From Paenibacillus sp. AN1007 (GTDB taxonomy: Bacteria > Bacillota > Bacilli > Paenibacillales > Paenibacillaceae), in contig NZ_CP159992.1 of NCBI RefSeq assembly GCF_040702995.1, forward strand, positions 5,722,501-5,786,500: a stretch of 64,000 bases of DNA, given 5' to 3'. Every line of letters begins with the position of its first letter. Within the stretch, counting starts at the first letter, position 1. The notes below the pieces were generated by a model. It was not told the DNA's origin and searched no databases. It saw only the letters and a program-made list of their open reading frames with translations. Shown here one piece after another: positions 44,417-52,201 of the stretch. The translations under genes were made by a program, and so were the position numbers.

Positions 44417-44701
44417 TCAGGCACCTTCTTCAATGACTTCTTCCTCAGTTGCTGCACGGTCATATTCAGTTAATACTGCTGCCTGAATCTTCTCACGTGT
44501 ACCGGAAGAGATCGGGTGGGCGATGTCACGGAACTCTCCGTCAGGAGTCCGCTTGCTCGGCATTGCAACAAACATTCCGTTGTTACCATCGATGACACGA
44601 ATGTCATGAACGACGAATTCGTTATCGATGGTAATGGATGCGATAGCCTTCATTCTCCCTTCCGAGTTAACGCGGCGGAGTCTGACATCCGTAATTTGCA
44701 T
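44417..44701 (-). CDS. spoVG: Septation/regulatory protein SpoVG
   Basis: Small nucleic-acid-binding regulator active in early sporulation and septation. The 94-residue protein has the near-invariant core DVRLRRVNSEGRMKAIASIT and VIDGNNGMFVAMPSKRTPDG. ATG 44701 is nine bases after GGTGGTG. A consensus sigma-H promoter lies at 44741-44770. Unlike B. subtilis, yabJ is missing between purR and spoVG, so the gene stands alone with its own promoter and terminator. Confidence 0.97.
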   Translation of the reverse strand: MQITDVRLRRVNSEGRMKAIASITIDNEFVVHDIRVIDGNNGMFVAMPSKRTPDGEFRDIAHPISSGTREKIQAAVLTEYDRAATEEEVIEEGA

Positions 44702-44740
44702 GTGTGTGTTCACCACCTTTTTCCATCAGAACTTGGTGTA

Positions 44741-44770
44741 TAATTCCACACAGCCTATACGAACTCCTTC
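44741..44770 (-). promoter_or_regulatory. Sigma-H promoter for spoVG
   Basis: On the minus strand GAAGGAGTT (44770-44762), 12-base spacer, GTGGAATTA (44749-44741). This fits RnAGGAwww - n12 - RnnGAATww with one mismatch. An A/T-rich tract upstream (44775-44815) could bind AbrB, as at B. subtilis spoVG. Confidence 0.82.
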
Positions 44771-44889
44771 TTTTTATAACCATAAAAATGTCCTAATTTC
44801 AGGAATTTTTTTATTTAATACACAATTCGACAATGTTAGTCCCAGGTCGATGGAAAAGAACCTTTCCCGACATGTTATTCGCCATGATT

Positions 44890-45717
44890 CTACAGATTGA
44901 AATAGTTACCTGGCGAGACAGAAATGTGTCTGCTCTTGGCATCAACCGCTGTCAGCTTCGTGAGAGATACGTAATCCGTCAGCAAACGCTCCTCTGAATC
45001 TACAGAACCAGACTCCACCAAAACACCAACTCCGGCCACTGTCGCATTAAACTCCGCGAGCAGATCAATCATGCCCTGAACAGTACCCCCGGCCTTCATG
45101 AAATCATCCACGATCAGCACCCGGGAATGTTCTTTCATAGCCCGGCGGGATAGGGACATCGTATGCAGACTTTTGTGGGACCCCGATACATAATTAATAC
45201 TTACGGCCGATCCTTCTGTAGCCTGATGGTCCCTGCGAACAAGTACAACAGGAAGGTTGAGCTGGGCCCCGGTAGCATAAGCAAGCGGGATTCCTTTGGT
45301 TTCCACCGTCATGACTACATCAATGTTCATATCGCCAAAAGCTGTTGCAAAAATTTTACCCGCTTCATTCATCAGAGCCGGCTGTCCCAGAAGGTCTGAC
45401 ATGTACAGGTATCCCCCTGGCAAAATCCGATCCGGCTGCGCGAGCTGGGTTGACAGCCGCTCAGCAAAAGCAAGTGCATGTTCAACAGGCACCTTCGGAA
45501 TCCACTTCACTCCGCCCGCAGCACCTGCCAGCGTGTGCAGTTCTCCCGACCCACCTTCTTCGAACACTTCCTTGATAATAGCCAGATCCTCACTAATGGA
45601 TGACTTGGCAGCACCATAACGTTCGGCAAATGTGGTGAGCGGAATCACCGTATGTGGTCTGGACAATAAGTATTGCGTCATTTCAACCAGCCTTGCGCTT
45701 CGTTTTAACTTCTTCAC
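44890..45717 (-). CDS. purR: Purine operon repressor PurR
   Basis: PRPP-responsive repressor of purine synthesis genes. The 275-residue protein has an N-terminal winged helix (SARLVEMTQYLLSRPHTVIP, ERYGAAKSSISEDLAIIKEV) and a C-terminal phosphoribosyltransferase-like domain with the PRPP loop VLIVDDFMKAGGTVQGMIDL near residue 200. Start is GTG 45717 with AGGA nine bases upstream. It has its own promoter at 45771-45799. It sits downstream of ispE, as in B. subtilis; autoregulation is likely but no certain PurBox was identified. Confidence 0.96.
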   Translation of the reverse strand: MKKLKRSARLVEMTQYLLSRPHTVIPLTTFAERYGAAKSSISEDLAIIKEVFEEGGSGELHTLAGAAGGVKWIPKVPVEHALAFAERLSTQLAQPDRILPGGYLYMSDLLGQPALMNEAGKIFATAFGDMNIDVVMTVETKGIPLAYATGAQLNLPVVLVRRDHQATEGSAVSINYVSGSHKSLHTMSLSRRAMKEHSRVLIVDDFMKAGGTVQGMIDLLAEFNATVAGVGVLVESGSVDSEERLLTDYVSLTKLTAVDAKSRHISVSPGNYFNL

Positions 45718-45770
45718 AGAGATCCATCCTCACGATCACGGAAACATCCAAATCCGAATAATTATTTAAA

Positions 45771-45799
45771 AATATACCACCTTTATACGTGTTTGTACA
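45771..45799 (-). promoter_or_regulatory. Sigma-A promoter for purR
   Basis: TGTACA (45799-45794), 17-base spacer, TATATT (45776-45771) on the minus strand, in the 96-base gap after ispE. Confidence 0.62.
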
Positions 45800-45813
45800 T
45801 TATAAAAGTAAAT

Positions 45814-46677
45814 TTACGTTAACATCCGTACAGCGTAGACTTCTTTGCAAAATCCCCGCAGCCCATTATAAATTCGTGCAACCTTGGCTTCCTTGGACAC
45901 GAGTCCAAATACAGTTGGACCACTGCCAGACATCAACACGCCGTCTGCGCCAAGACGAATCATAGCATCTTTGAGATGCTGTACCTCAGGATAAAGTTTC
46001 AAAGTCACATCCTCCAGCACATTGCCCATCTGGCTGCAGACCTCAGTAAAGGATTGATTGCGAATGGCTTGTTCCATTTTAACTGCACTTGGATGCCGAA
46101 CAATCTTGTCACTGCGAAAACGTCCATATACATCAGCCGTCGATACATTGATTGGAGGTTTCGCCAGAATAACCCAACACTGCGGCGGATTAGGAATCGG
46201 AGTTAACTTCTCCCCCCGCCCTGTTGCAAGTGCAGTTCCACCTGTAATACAGAACGGTACATCCGAGCCGAGTTCTGCTCCAAGTTCCTGCAATTCCTGA
46301 TCCGGTATATTCAGCCGCCATAGACGATTCAGACCTCGCAGCGCTGCGGCAGCATCACTGCTGCCGCCGGCGAGACCGGCAGCGACCGGAATTTTTTTGT
46401 CCAGATGAATATGAACTCCCGTACGTACGCTGTAACGCTCCTTGATGAGTCTCGCCGCCTGAAAGGCCAGATTCTTCTCATCCAGCGGAATATAACCCGC
46501 CTGGCTGGAGATTACAATGGTATCTCGCGGCAGTTCTGACATCTCAAGCCGATCGGCCAGATCAACCATCGTCATGATCATTTCAACTTCATGAAATCCA
46601 TCACTTCTTTTATGTAGAACATCCAACATCAAATTGATTTTAGCAGGCGCTTTTTCGTAAATTTTCAAGACGTTCAC
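45814..46677 (-). CDS. ispE: 4-diphosphocytidyl-2-C-methyl-D-erythritol kinase
   Basis: GHMP-family kinase of the non-mevalonate isoprenoid pathway. The 287-residue protein has the N-terminal EKAPAKINLMLDVLHKRSDG, the ATP loop PVAAGLAGGSSDAAAALRGL near residue 95, and LMSGSGPTVFGLV near 255. Start is GTG 46677 with AAGGTGAGG upstream. It follows sspF, from which it is upstream of purR; B. subtilis has the same sspF-ispE-purR order. Confidence 0.97.
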   Translation of the reverse strand: MNVLKIYEKAPAKINLMLDVLHKRSDGFHEVEMIMTMVDLADRLEMSELPRDTIVISSQAGYIPLDEKNLAFQAARLIKERYSVRTGVHIHLDKKIPVAAGLAGGSSDAAAALRGLNRLWRLNIPDQELQELGAELGSDVPFCITGGTALATGRGEKLTPIPNPPQCWVILAKPPINVSTADVYGRFRSDKIVRHPSAVKMEQAIRNQSFTEVCSQMGNVLEDVTLKLYPEVQHLKDAMIRLGADGVLMSGSGPTVFGLVSKEAKVARIYNGLRGFCKEVYAVRMLT

Positions 46678-46761
46678 CCGTCCTCACCTTTTCCCTAAGA
46701 CAACTTAACATATTATATCAAAATGGGGCTGTCAAGTCATTTGTATTCCGCATCTAGGGGG

Positions 46762-46798
46762 AAAAAGCGGGGTGTCTCAAGATGAATTGCCCCGCTCT
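46762..46798 (-). terminator. Intrinsic terminator after sspF
   Basis: GAGCGGGG ... CCCCGCTTTTTCCC on the minus strand with a 17-base loop; it follows the sspF stop by about 20 bases. Confidence 0.78.
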
Positions 46799-46818
46799 CC
46801 AATCTGGTTAAATTGTAG

Positions 46819-46992
46819 CTATGATTTACGCGCTGCCTGCTCTGCCATCTGAATTGCCCGTTTCACCATGTTACCCGCATCCTTGGCCTTGATCCCACCC
46901 CAACCTTCCTGCTGAACAGTGTCGTAGAAGCCCAGATCTTTCGCAAGCTCATACTTCAGTTCCTCCGACATGACACTTCTTCTTCGACTCAT
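46819..46992 (-). CDS. sspF: Small acid-soluble spore protein SspF-type
   Basis: Spore DNA-binding protein of the minor alpha/beta type. The 57-residue product starts MSRRRSVMSEELKYELAKDL and continues GFYDTVQQEGWGGIKAKDAG, NMVKRAIQMAEQ. The SEELKYELAKDLGF and GNMVKRAI blocks match the SASP family and the B. subtilis SspF sequence closely. ATG 46992 has GGAGGAGG seven bases upstream. A sigma-G-like promoter lies 130 bases upstream at 47119-47149 and a terminator follows. Confidence 0.95.
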   Translation of the reverse strand: MSRRRSVMSEELKYELAKDLGFYDTVQQEGWGGIKAKDAGNMVKRAIQMAEQAARKS

Positions 46993-47118
46993 AAACCATC
47001 CTCCTCCAGATCTTGATCAAGTCACAATGAGTCCCTCTGATTCGGGATCGTTTAATCCCCAGGTTCTGGTGCATGCTTCCCGTCGTAACGAACGGGCGCA
47101 TTCCTTGACCTGTTCAAA

Positions 47119-47149
47119 TAGTATGCCGCCTGCATTCCATCGTCATTCC
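47119..47149 (-). promoter_or_regulatory. Sigma-G-like promoter for sspF
   Basis: GGAATG (47149-47144), 18-base spacer, CATACTA (47125-47119) on the minus strand. Both elements fit sigma-G. The resulting leader of about 120 bases is long for a spore protein gene. Confidence 0.55.
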
Positions 47150-47195
47150 TGCATATGTATGGTTTCAATCTTGGGAGAAGCTGCATTCGTACTAA

Positions 47196-47235
47196 AAAAT
47201 ATAAAAAGGCGATTCGCTGTGAAAGCGAATCGCCT
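47196..47235 (-). terminator. Intrinsic terminator after veg
   Basis: AGGCGATTCGCT, loop TTCAC, AGCGAATCGCCT then TTTTATATTTTTT: a 12-bp perfect stem. Confidence 0.95.
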
Positions 47236-47246
47236 GAAACCAATGC

Positions 47247-47519
47247 TTACGTCTCCATGTAGGAGCTAGTCTCGCTGCCTGGGTCAAAGACCATAACTTC
47301 CACAGACTCCGTAAGTATATCCGCATAGCTGTAAGATACTCGCTTGAATGTTTCCTGCTCCTCATCAAGCTTTACAATAAAAACAGAAGGGTACGTTTCT
47401 TCCAATACACCCGTACGCTCAATCGTCTTACGGCGGCCACCATTAGCCCGCAGCGTAATTTTCTGACCAATATGTGCATCGAGATTGCGTTTGATATCCA
47501 ACAGCGTATTTTTAGCCAT
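47247..47519 (-). CDS. veg: Veg protein
   Basis: Small highly expressed protein; in B. subtilis it stimulates biofilm matrix genes and affects spore outgrowth. The 90-residue product begins MAKNTLLDIKRNLDAHIGQK and has the conserved KITLRANGGRRKTIERTGVL and KRVSYSYADILTESVEVMVF segments, predicted as a small beta-barrel. ATG 47519 is preceded by AGAGGTGG. Two near-perfect promoters lie directly upstream, as expected from the very strong veg promoter of Bacillus, and a strong terminator follows. Confidence 0.97.
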   Translation of the reverse strand: MAKNTLLDIKRNLDAHIGQKITLRANGGRRKTIERTGVLEETYPSVFIVKLDEEQETFKRVSYSYADILTESVEVMVFDPGSETSSYMET

Positions 47520-47546
47520 TGTGGACGTCCACCTCTTTTCTTGTCC

Positions 47547-47575
47547 ATTATACTGAATTTTACAGCCATTGTCAA
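47547..47575 (-). promoter_or_regulatory. veg proximal sigma-A promoter
   Basis: TTGACA (47575-47570), 17-base spacer, TATAAT (47552-47547): both hexamers and spacing are exact consensus. Confidence 0.93.
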
Positions 47576-47588
47576 ATCAAAGCTAAAT

Positions 47589-47618
47589 ATTATATCAGCA
47601 CTAAAAAGTTGCTGTCAA
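47589..47618 (-). promoter_or_regulatory. veg distal sigma-A promoter
   Basis: TTGACA (47618-47613), 18-base spacer, TATAAT (47594-47589), 42 bases upstream of the first veg promoter. Confidence 0.85.
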
Positions 47619-47635
47619 TGATTTTTTTTGCAAAT

Positions 47636-47684
47636 AAAAAAAGCCCCTTTCAGGGCTGCTGCTGGACCGGAGTGCGACTCCGGT
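47636..47684 (-). terminator. Tandem hairpins after yabG
   Basis: First ACCGGAGT, loop CGC, ACTCCGGT (47684-47666), then AGCCC ... GGGCT and seven T (47657-47636) on the minus strand. The second is a standard terminator; it ends just before the veg promoters. Confidence 0.85.
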
Positions 47685-47693
47685 ATAACTTCA

Positions 47694-48596
47694 TCAGACT
47701 GCAGATGGATTTACTTTTAGCGTAGATAAATCATTGAGTCCTGGCAGGCCTACCCGGTAACTGCCTTTGGTTTCCACACCACCTACACCTTGGATACCGC
47801 TAATCGTATTATGCAGTACATCATTCATGTTTACGGTATCCCGAACGGATGTGAACGAAGCCTTGGCGGCCACATAGACGGGATCAAGTGCATGAATGAG
47901 AATTCGACCTGGAGAACTTGCAAAGTTTGCGCCGGCACGCAGCAGTGCTTCAAAATGAGACTGACAGGCCCCTGCAATAATGGTCAGCGCATCAAGATGA
48001 CGCTCATACTGCCTTGCGACCTGAATGGCCGAGACAAAATTTTGTGAATTTTTATAACTCCCCAAACTATAGAGATCATAGGGCTGCCTTGTCTTTAACA
48101 CACCATCATGACCAGTAATCACTACGATATCCGGACGAACTTTGGGCAGCAGGCGGTATAACGTATCTGCCATTGCTGATTCATGCACATACTGTCCTTC
48201 TGCAGGAACACGAAGCTGTTCATACAGATTCATGCTTTTTTTCAAATAATTCGGGTCACCATCCAGGTGCAGCACCTTGCCGGGCATTTCGAAATACGCA
48301 GGCTCCTGCTGTGCAGCCCATTCCTGCATCAAACCTTCCCGGTTACGCTCTGCCTGCTCCATACGATGCTGCTGCAGGCGGGAGAGCGTCTGATGGGCTT
48401 TAATATGTGCCTGACGCGTTTTTGCACTCTGTGGTTCGTAAGGAACCTGTATCAAATCGTCCACCGGGGAGTCAGCCAGCAGCCGGAACTCGGTCCCTTT
48501 AATGACCGCAGCATCTGACTGGAGTCCTTCTACCCGAAAAGTCACATCGCCACCGTATGACTTCCGAACGACCAAGTCTCCGATATTCATCACCAT
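47694..48596 (-). CDS. yabG: Sporulation-specific protease YabG
   Basis: Cysteine-type protease (family C57) that processes coat proteins such as SpoIVA and SafA. The 300-residue protein starts with a KOW/SH3-like module (MNIGDLVVRKSYGGDVTF) and continues with VLHLDGDPNYLKKSMNLYEQ, VVITGHDGVLKTRQPYDLYS and TIIAGACQSHFEALLRAGAN, the conserved catalytic region with His and Cys. Start codons at 48596 and 48590 are both possible after AGAGGTGAT; 48596 is used. It is between rsmA and veg as in B. subtilis. Confidence 0.95.
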   Translation of the reverse strand: MVMNIGDLVVRKSYGGDVTFRVEGLQSDAAVIKGTEFRLLADSPVDDLIQVPYEPQSAKTRQAHIKAHQTLSRLQQHRMEQAERNREGLMQEWAAQQEPAYFEMPGKVLHLDGDPNYLKKSMNLYEQLRVPAEGQYVHESAMADTLYRLLPKVRPDIVVITGHDGVLKTRQPYDLYSLGSYKNSQNFVSAIQVARQYERHLDALTIIAGACQSHFEALLRAGANFASSPGRILIHALDPVYVAAKASFTSVRDTVNMNDVLHNTISGIQGVGGVETKGSYRVGLPGLNDLSTLKVNPSAV

Positions 48597-48647
48597 TATC
48601 ACCTCTACCCCATCGTATGGGCAGAGACCCGGATTGGTTCATTAAAA

Positions 48648-49550
48648 TTACAGTCCGCCGCGAACCCCGGCTTCCCACATTACCGTGCTGAGGGTCGCAT
48701 ACTCCTGCAGACTTAATGTCTCTCCGCGCCGTGAGGGCTGTATACCTGCCTGCTCCAACAGTTGATCCGCCTGCTCTCTGTTCTCCTTCGAGAAGAAGCG
48801 GGCTTTAAGATTGTTGGAGATTGTTTTTCTCCGCTGCGCAAACGAAGCCTGCACGACTTCAAAATAATGCTGTTCGTTCGGAATCTGCACTGGAGGCTGG
48901 TCACGAACCTTCAGCTTAATAACTGCTGACTCTACGTTAGGCTGCGGGATAAATACGGTAGGCGGTACCACACAGACCAGTTCCGGCATACTGTAATACT
49001 GCACGGCAATACTCAGACTTCCATAATCCTTGGAACCTGGTGCCGCCGCCATGCGTTCAGCTACTTCCTTCTGGATCATGACCACGATGCTGTCTACAGG
49101 CAGCTTCTCTTCCAGCAGCTTCATCATGATTGGCGTCGTTACATAATAGGGAAGGTTCGCAACAACACTTACTTTATCAACCGAAGCGAAGTCTGATGCA
49201 AACAGCGCAGCCAGATCCAGCTTAAGAACATCTCCGTGATGAATGCGTACATTGGGATACGGCTCCATGACCTCTCCAAGGATCGGCAGCAGACGTTGGT
49301 CAATTTCCACAGCCGTAACAGGACCAGCCGCACGCGCGAGGCGCTCCGTAAGAGCTCCAATCCCCGGACCAATCTCCAGAGCGCCCTTGGACTCGTCCAA
49401 ATCGGCAGCGCCCACGATTTTGTTCAATATATTTTGATCGATCAGGAAGTTCTGTCCCAGACTCTTCTTAAAGGAGAATCCATGCCTCTGAATAATTTCC
49501 TTAGTGCGTTTGGGTGTTGCAATTTCAACGGTTTGTTCCATGTCTTTCAT
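48648..49550 (-). CDS. rsmA: 16S rRNA (adenine1518/1519-N6)-dimethyltransferase
   Basis: KsgA; dimethylates two adenosines near the 3' end of 16S rRNA in late 30S assembly. The 300-residue protein has FSFKKSLGQNFLIDQNILNK near residue 25, the SAM motif ALEIGPGIGALTERLA near 58, VVANLPYYVTTPIMMKLLEE near 127 and the ASFAQRRKTISNNLKA region near 235. ATG 49550 starts four bases after the rnmV stop; an ATG nine bases later is also possible. The rnmV-rsmA pair is the conserved Bacillus order. Confidence 0.97.
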   Translation of the reverse strand: MKDMEQTVEIATPKRTKEIIQRHGFSFKKSLGQNFLIDQNILNKIVGAADLDESKGALEIGPGIGALTERLARAAGPVTAVEIDQRLLPILGEVMEPYPNVRIHHGDVLKLDLAALFASDFASVDKVSVVANLPYYVTTPIMMKLLEEKLPVDSIVVMIQKEVAERMAAAPGSKDYGSLSIAVQYYSMPELVCVVPPTVFIPQPNVESAVIKLKVRDQPPVQIPNEQHYFEVVQASFAQRRKTISNNLKARFFSKENREQADQLLEQAGIQPSRRGETLSLQEYATLSTVMWEAGVRGGL

Positions 49551-49554
49551 AACC

Positions 49555-50100
49555 TCACAATCCTTCACGTTCGATTTGCGCTAATGCATCGGAGAACTCT
49601 TCTCTTGTAATCTGGAAAACACTCAGCCGTTTGTGAAACTGTTTGCCGTTGCAATACCCGATCCCCAGCAGGTTGCCCATCTCCATGCGTCTTGCTGCAG
49701 CTTGCGGGTGTATAATCAGTCCTGCCTCAATGAGGTCTTCCCAATCAATCAGACTTGGTGCACCTTCATAGGATGTGTGTACACGTGCCAGAGCATGACG
49801 TATGGCCTCCGGTGAAGCATTCTCAACGCCGATATCCCCTTTACGTGTCGCATCTGCCTCTGGAATGAACGCATGTTTGCAGCCTGGAATCTTATTGGCA
49901 ATGATTTTACGAATACGCTCACCCGCATGGTCCGGATCTGTCAAGATGATGACACCCCGTCTCTCCTGAGCAAGTGCAATTCGCTTCAGTATACGCTGAT
50001 TAATAGCAGAACCTCCGGTTTCGATCGTGTCTGCTTCAACGGCCCTTCTAATGGCTACCGTGTCGTCACGGCCCTCCACAACAATTACTTCTTTTATCAT
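49555..50100 (-). CDS. rnmV: Ribonuclease M5
   Basis: Endonuclease that matures 5S rRNA. The 181-residue protein has an N-terminal TOPRIM domain: VVVEGRDDTVAIRRAVEADT with the metal Glu, and ILTDPDHAGERIRKIIAN with the DxD motif, then HAFIPEADATRKGDIGVENA. ATG 50100 has AAAGGAAG upstream. Two hairpins (50129-50191) lie between yabE and this gene, so its transcription probably depends on readthrough or on an unrecognised promoter in the short gap. Confidence 0.96.
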   Translation of the reverse strand: MIKEVIVVEGRDDTVAIRRAVEADTIETGGSAINQRILKRIALAQERRGVIILTDPDHAGERIRKIIANKIPGCKHAFIPEADATRKGDIGVENASPEAIRHALARVHTSYEGAPSLIDWEDLIEAGLIIHPQAAARRMEMGNLLGIGYCNGKQFHKRLSVFQITREEFSDALAQIEREGL

Positions 50101-50128
50101 GTTCCAATTCTTCCTTTCTAACGCAAAA

Positions 50129-50191
50129 AGAAGAGGAATATCCTCTTCTCTGCCAAACGGCGGAGGAGACTGAATTCAGACTCCTCCGCCG
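50129..50191 (-). terminator. Two hairpins between yabE and rnmV
   Basis: A long inverted repeat CGGCGGAGGAGT...ACTCCTCCGCCG around CTGAATTCAG (50191-50158), then AGAAGAGGA, loop TAT, TCCTCTTCT followed by TTTTGC (50149-50129). The second has terminator form; the first is a very stable 17-bp near-palindrome. Confidence 0.75.
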
Positions 50192-50254
50192 CATATTCCG
50201 CATGAATCTTCATGCAACTATTTTATAGCATTCCCATTTCAAAGTAAAACGATT

Positions 50255-51439
50255 TTAGTTCGCTTCCGGCTTCACGGGTCCAATCACATATACCGTTTTG
50301 CCTTTCTTACGTCCGAAATTCAGGGCATGCTTCACACTGTCATAATAAACATCAATTTTGTTGCCTTTAATCGCACCACCGGTATCTTCCGCACGACGGA
50401 AGCCTAGGCCCTCGATGTATACCCACCAGCCAATTGGAATGACTTTCGGATCAACTGCGATAGTGCGGCCTTCCGTTACACGAGTACCGGAAGCTGTCTT
50501 CGTACCAATGCCTGGCTCTTCAGCAGAGTAGGCTGTCATGGATACATTTTTCAGAACTTTAGAATATTTAAAAGAATTCCCGGAGACCGTAATCACCTTG
50601 CTGCCCGAGGCAGATGTTTTCTTCGAGTTCGATACTGCTGTTTTGCTGCTTTTCGAAGTTTTGGCCGATACCAATTGAACCTCTGGCTTTTTCTCAACCG
50701 GCTTCGCTTTTGTACCTACTGCAATAACTTTGTCTACACGATTGGAAGCAATCGTTTTGCCGACCATTTTTTTGGAGACGAGTTCTCCATCTTGAAACAC
50801 TTTTTCGATATGCTGCACAAGTGTGCCTTCCTGACCTTTCACTACTACACGATTATCCCCTTGGAACAAACTAGGATCTGCTGTTTTGACAACCTTGTAG
50901 GCAATCGGATGCTTCACGTCCACTGTACGCTTTGTTACACGCACTACACGAATCTTCATATCCGATTTTACAGTAGTTCCGAGCGCTGGATACACTTTAT
51001 CATGCTTTGCAACTTCAATACCTGATTGCTGAATTACATCTTGTACCGATGAATCGGTTGTATACAGAGTCTTGGTGTCTCCGTCTGCCGTAATGTTAAC
51101 TGGGATGGCCCGCTCAATAACGATTCGGTCTCCGTCCGTAATCGCCCCATTCATGGGCATGGATACCTTGTCGTGAGGGCTGACTGTGATTGACTGCTCC
51201 TCCAGCATTTCCTGAAGCATTCCTGTACGAGTCTCTACCACTTGAGCTTTGCCGTCAATAACCAGTGAAATCTGCTTCCCGGCCTGACCGTAAACGACTA
51301 ACAAGATCATGATTGCAAGCGCAATTGAGAATATCGCGATCAGTGCCATTTGACGCAAGTTCTCATGCTTCCACCGCAACGCGAAAGACTTACTGGATGA
51401 TCGTGACTCATGGGTCTCTTCTGGTTGGAATCTGCCCAC
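50255..51439 (-). CDS. yabE: Cell-wall-active 3D-domain protein with DUF348 and G5 domains (YabE-like)
   Basis: Resuscitation-factor-like wall protein. The 394-residue product has one N-terminal membrane anchor (QMALIAIFSIALAIMILLVV), two ubiquitin-like DUF348 repeats (ISLVIDGKAQVVETRTGMLQ; PVNITADGDTKTLYTTDSSV), a G5 domain (RTVDVKHPIAYKVVKTADPS), a Lys/Ser-rich linker, and a C-terminal 3D domain (NVSMTAYSAEEPGIGTKTAS, AVDPKVIPIGWWVYIEG, RAEDTGGAIKGNKIDVYY) holding the three conserved Asp. GTG 51439 with AAGGAGG at eight bases is preferred over ATG 51457. A c-di-AMP riboswitch and terminator precede it. Confidence 0.92.
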   Translation of the reverse strand: MGRFQPEETHESRSSSKSFALRWKHENLRQMALIAIFSIALAIMILLVVYGQAGKQISLVIDGKAQVVETRTGMLQEMLEEQSITVSPHDKVSMPMNGAITDGDRIVIERAIPVNITADGDTKTLYTTDSSVQDVIQQSGIEVAKHDKVYPALGTTVKSDMKIRVVRVTKRTVDVKHPIAYKVVKTADPSLFQGDNRVVVKGQEGTLVQHIEKVFQDGELVSKKMVGKTIASNRVDKVIAVGTKAKPVEKKPEVQLVSAKTSKSSKTAVSNSKKTSASGSKVITVSGNSFKYSKVLKNVSMTAYSAEEPGIGTKTASGTRVTEGRTIAVDPKVIPIGWWVYIEGLGFRRAEDTGGAIKGNKIDVYYDSVKHALNFGRKKGKTVYVIGPVKPEAN

Positions 51440-51625
51440 TTCTCCGTCCTCCTTCATAGCCTCGCCGTCTAAAGTAATGCATGATGTCTTTGACGCGACT
51501 ATACCAAATTTTCTACAGAACACAGATCAGAGGTAATGATCGGTCCTGCACCATGAACCCCTCTTCGCAGCATGATGTCATCCTCCTGAATACTTACCGT
51601 ATGATGACTCTATTTCTTTTATTCA

Positions 51626-51670
51626 AAACAAAAAAAGCCAAAGAAAGAGTGTAAGAGACTCTTTCGTGGC
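51626..51670 (-). terminator. Riboswitch-linked terminator before yabE
   Basis: GCCACGAAAGAGT, loop CTCTTAC, ACTCTTTCTTTGGC and a run of seven T on the minus strand. It lies between the c-di-AMP aptamer and yabE, about 185 bases before the start codon, so it should be the expression platform. Confidence 0.93.
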
Positions 51671-51689
51671 TTCCGAATGATTTGAATAT

Positions 51690-51956
51690 CGGAAATTCAT
51701 GCACGAGGTTGCCTCTCTTTTTCCGCTTGCGAGGTTAGCTGTCGGGTTCGGGCGAAAGAGAGCCGCCCTATCTCAGGTCACCCGCTCATGGCGGACGCCC
51801 TTGAATTCACCCCGAGACCCAAAGAAGAAATCAAATACGGCTTCGCAGAACATTCCACTGTTTTGGGTCAGCGAACGATGCGCATCGGCTGCATTCACCG
51901 ATGTTTAAGCCCTATTGGTTCCCCCGCTCTCCATTAACGGAGACTCAGCGAGATTG
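51690..51956 (-). ncRNA. c-di-AMP riboswitch (ydaO-yuaA class)
   Basis: The minus-strand leader has the conserved blocks of this class in order: CGCTGAGTCTCCG...GGAGAGCGGGGGAACCA, then CGGTGAATGCAGCCGATG, a variable arm ending in TTTGGGTCTCGGGGTGAAT, then CCCGAACCCGACAGCTAACC and CTCGCAAGCG. It has the usual two-fold pseudo-symmetric look. An intrinsic terminator follows at once, so binding of c-di-AMP should stop transcription of the 3D-domain wall protein gene. Known ydaO switches often control such wall proteins and potassium transporters. Confidence 0.92.
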
Positions 51957-52049
51957 ATTCATGAAAGTAATGTTGTCTTATCGGAAAGTGTCCCTTTGTT
52001 CATCCCCCGAACATCTGTCCAATTTTCCGCACAACAATTCACTGAAAAG

Positions 52050-52079
52050 ATGATATCCTGTTTTGATGCATGTTGTAAA
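52050..52079 (-). promoter_or_regulatory. Sigma-A promoter for the yabE riboswitch leader
   Basis: TTTACA (52079-52074), 18-base spacer, TATCAT (52055-52050) on the minus strand, about 90 bases before the aptamer. The total leader to the yabE start is about 600 bases. Confidence 0.6.
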
Positions 52080-52201
52080 GCATGGATCAAGTACGTTTTT
52101 CTAAATATTTGGTTAAAATATTGTAATATTCTTCAATAATTCGAATCAAAGAGCAAATTACCTCTCGTTAGCTTCCTTTTTCACCTGATTTACTCCTTTT
52201 T

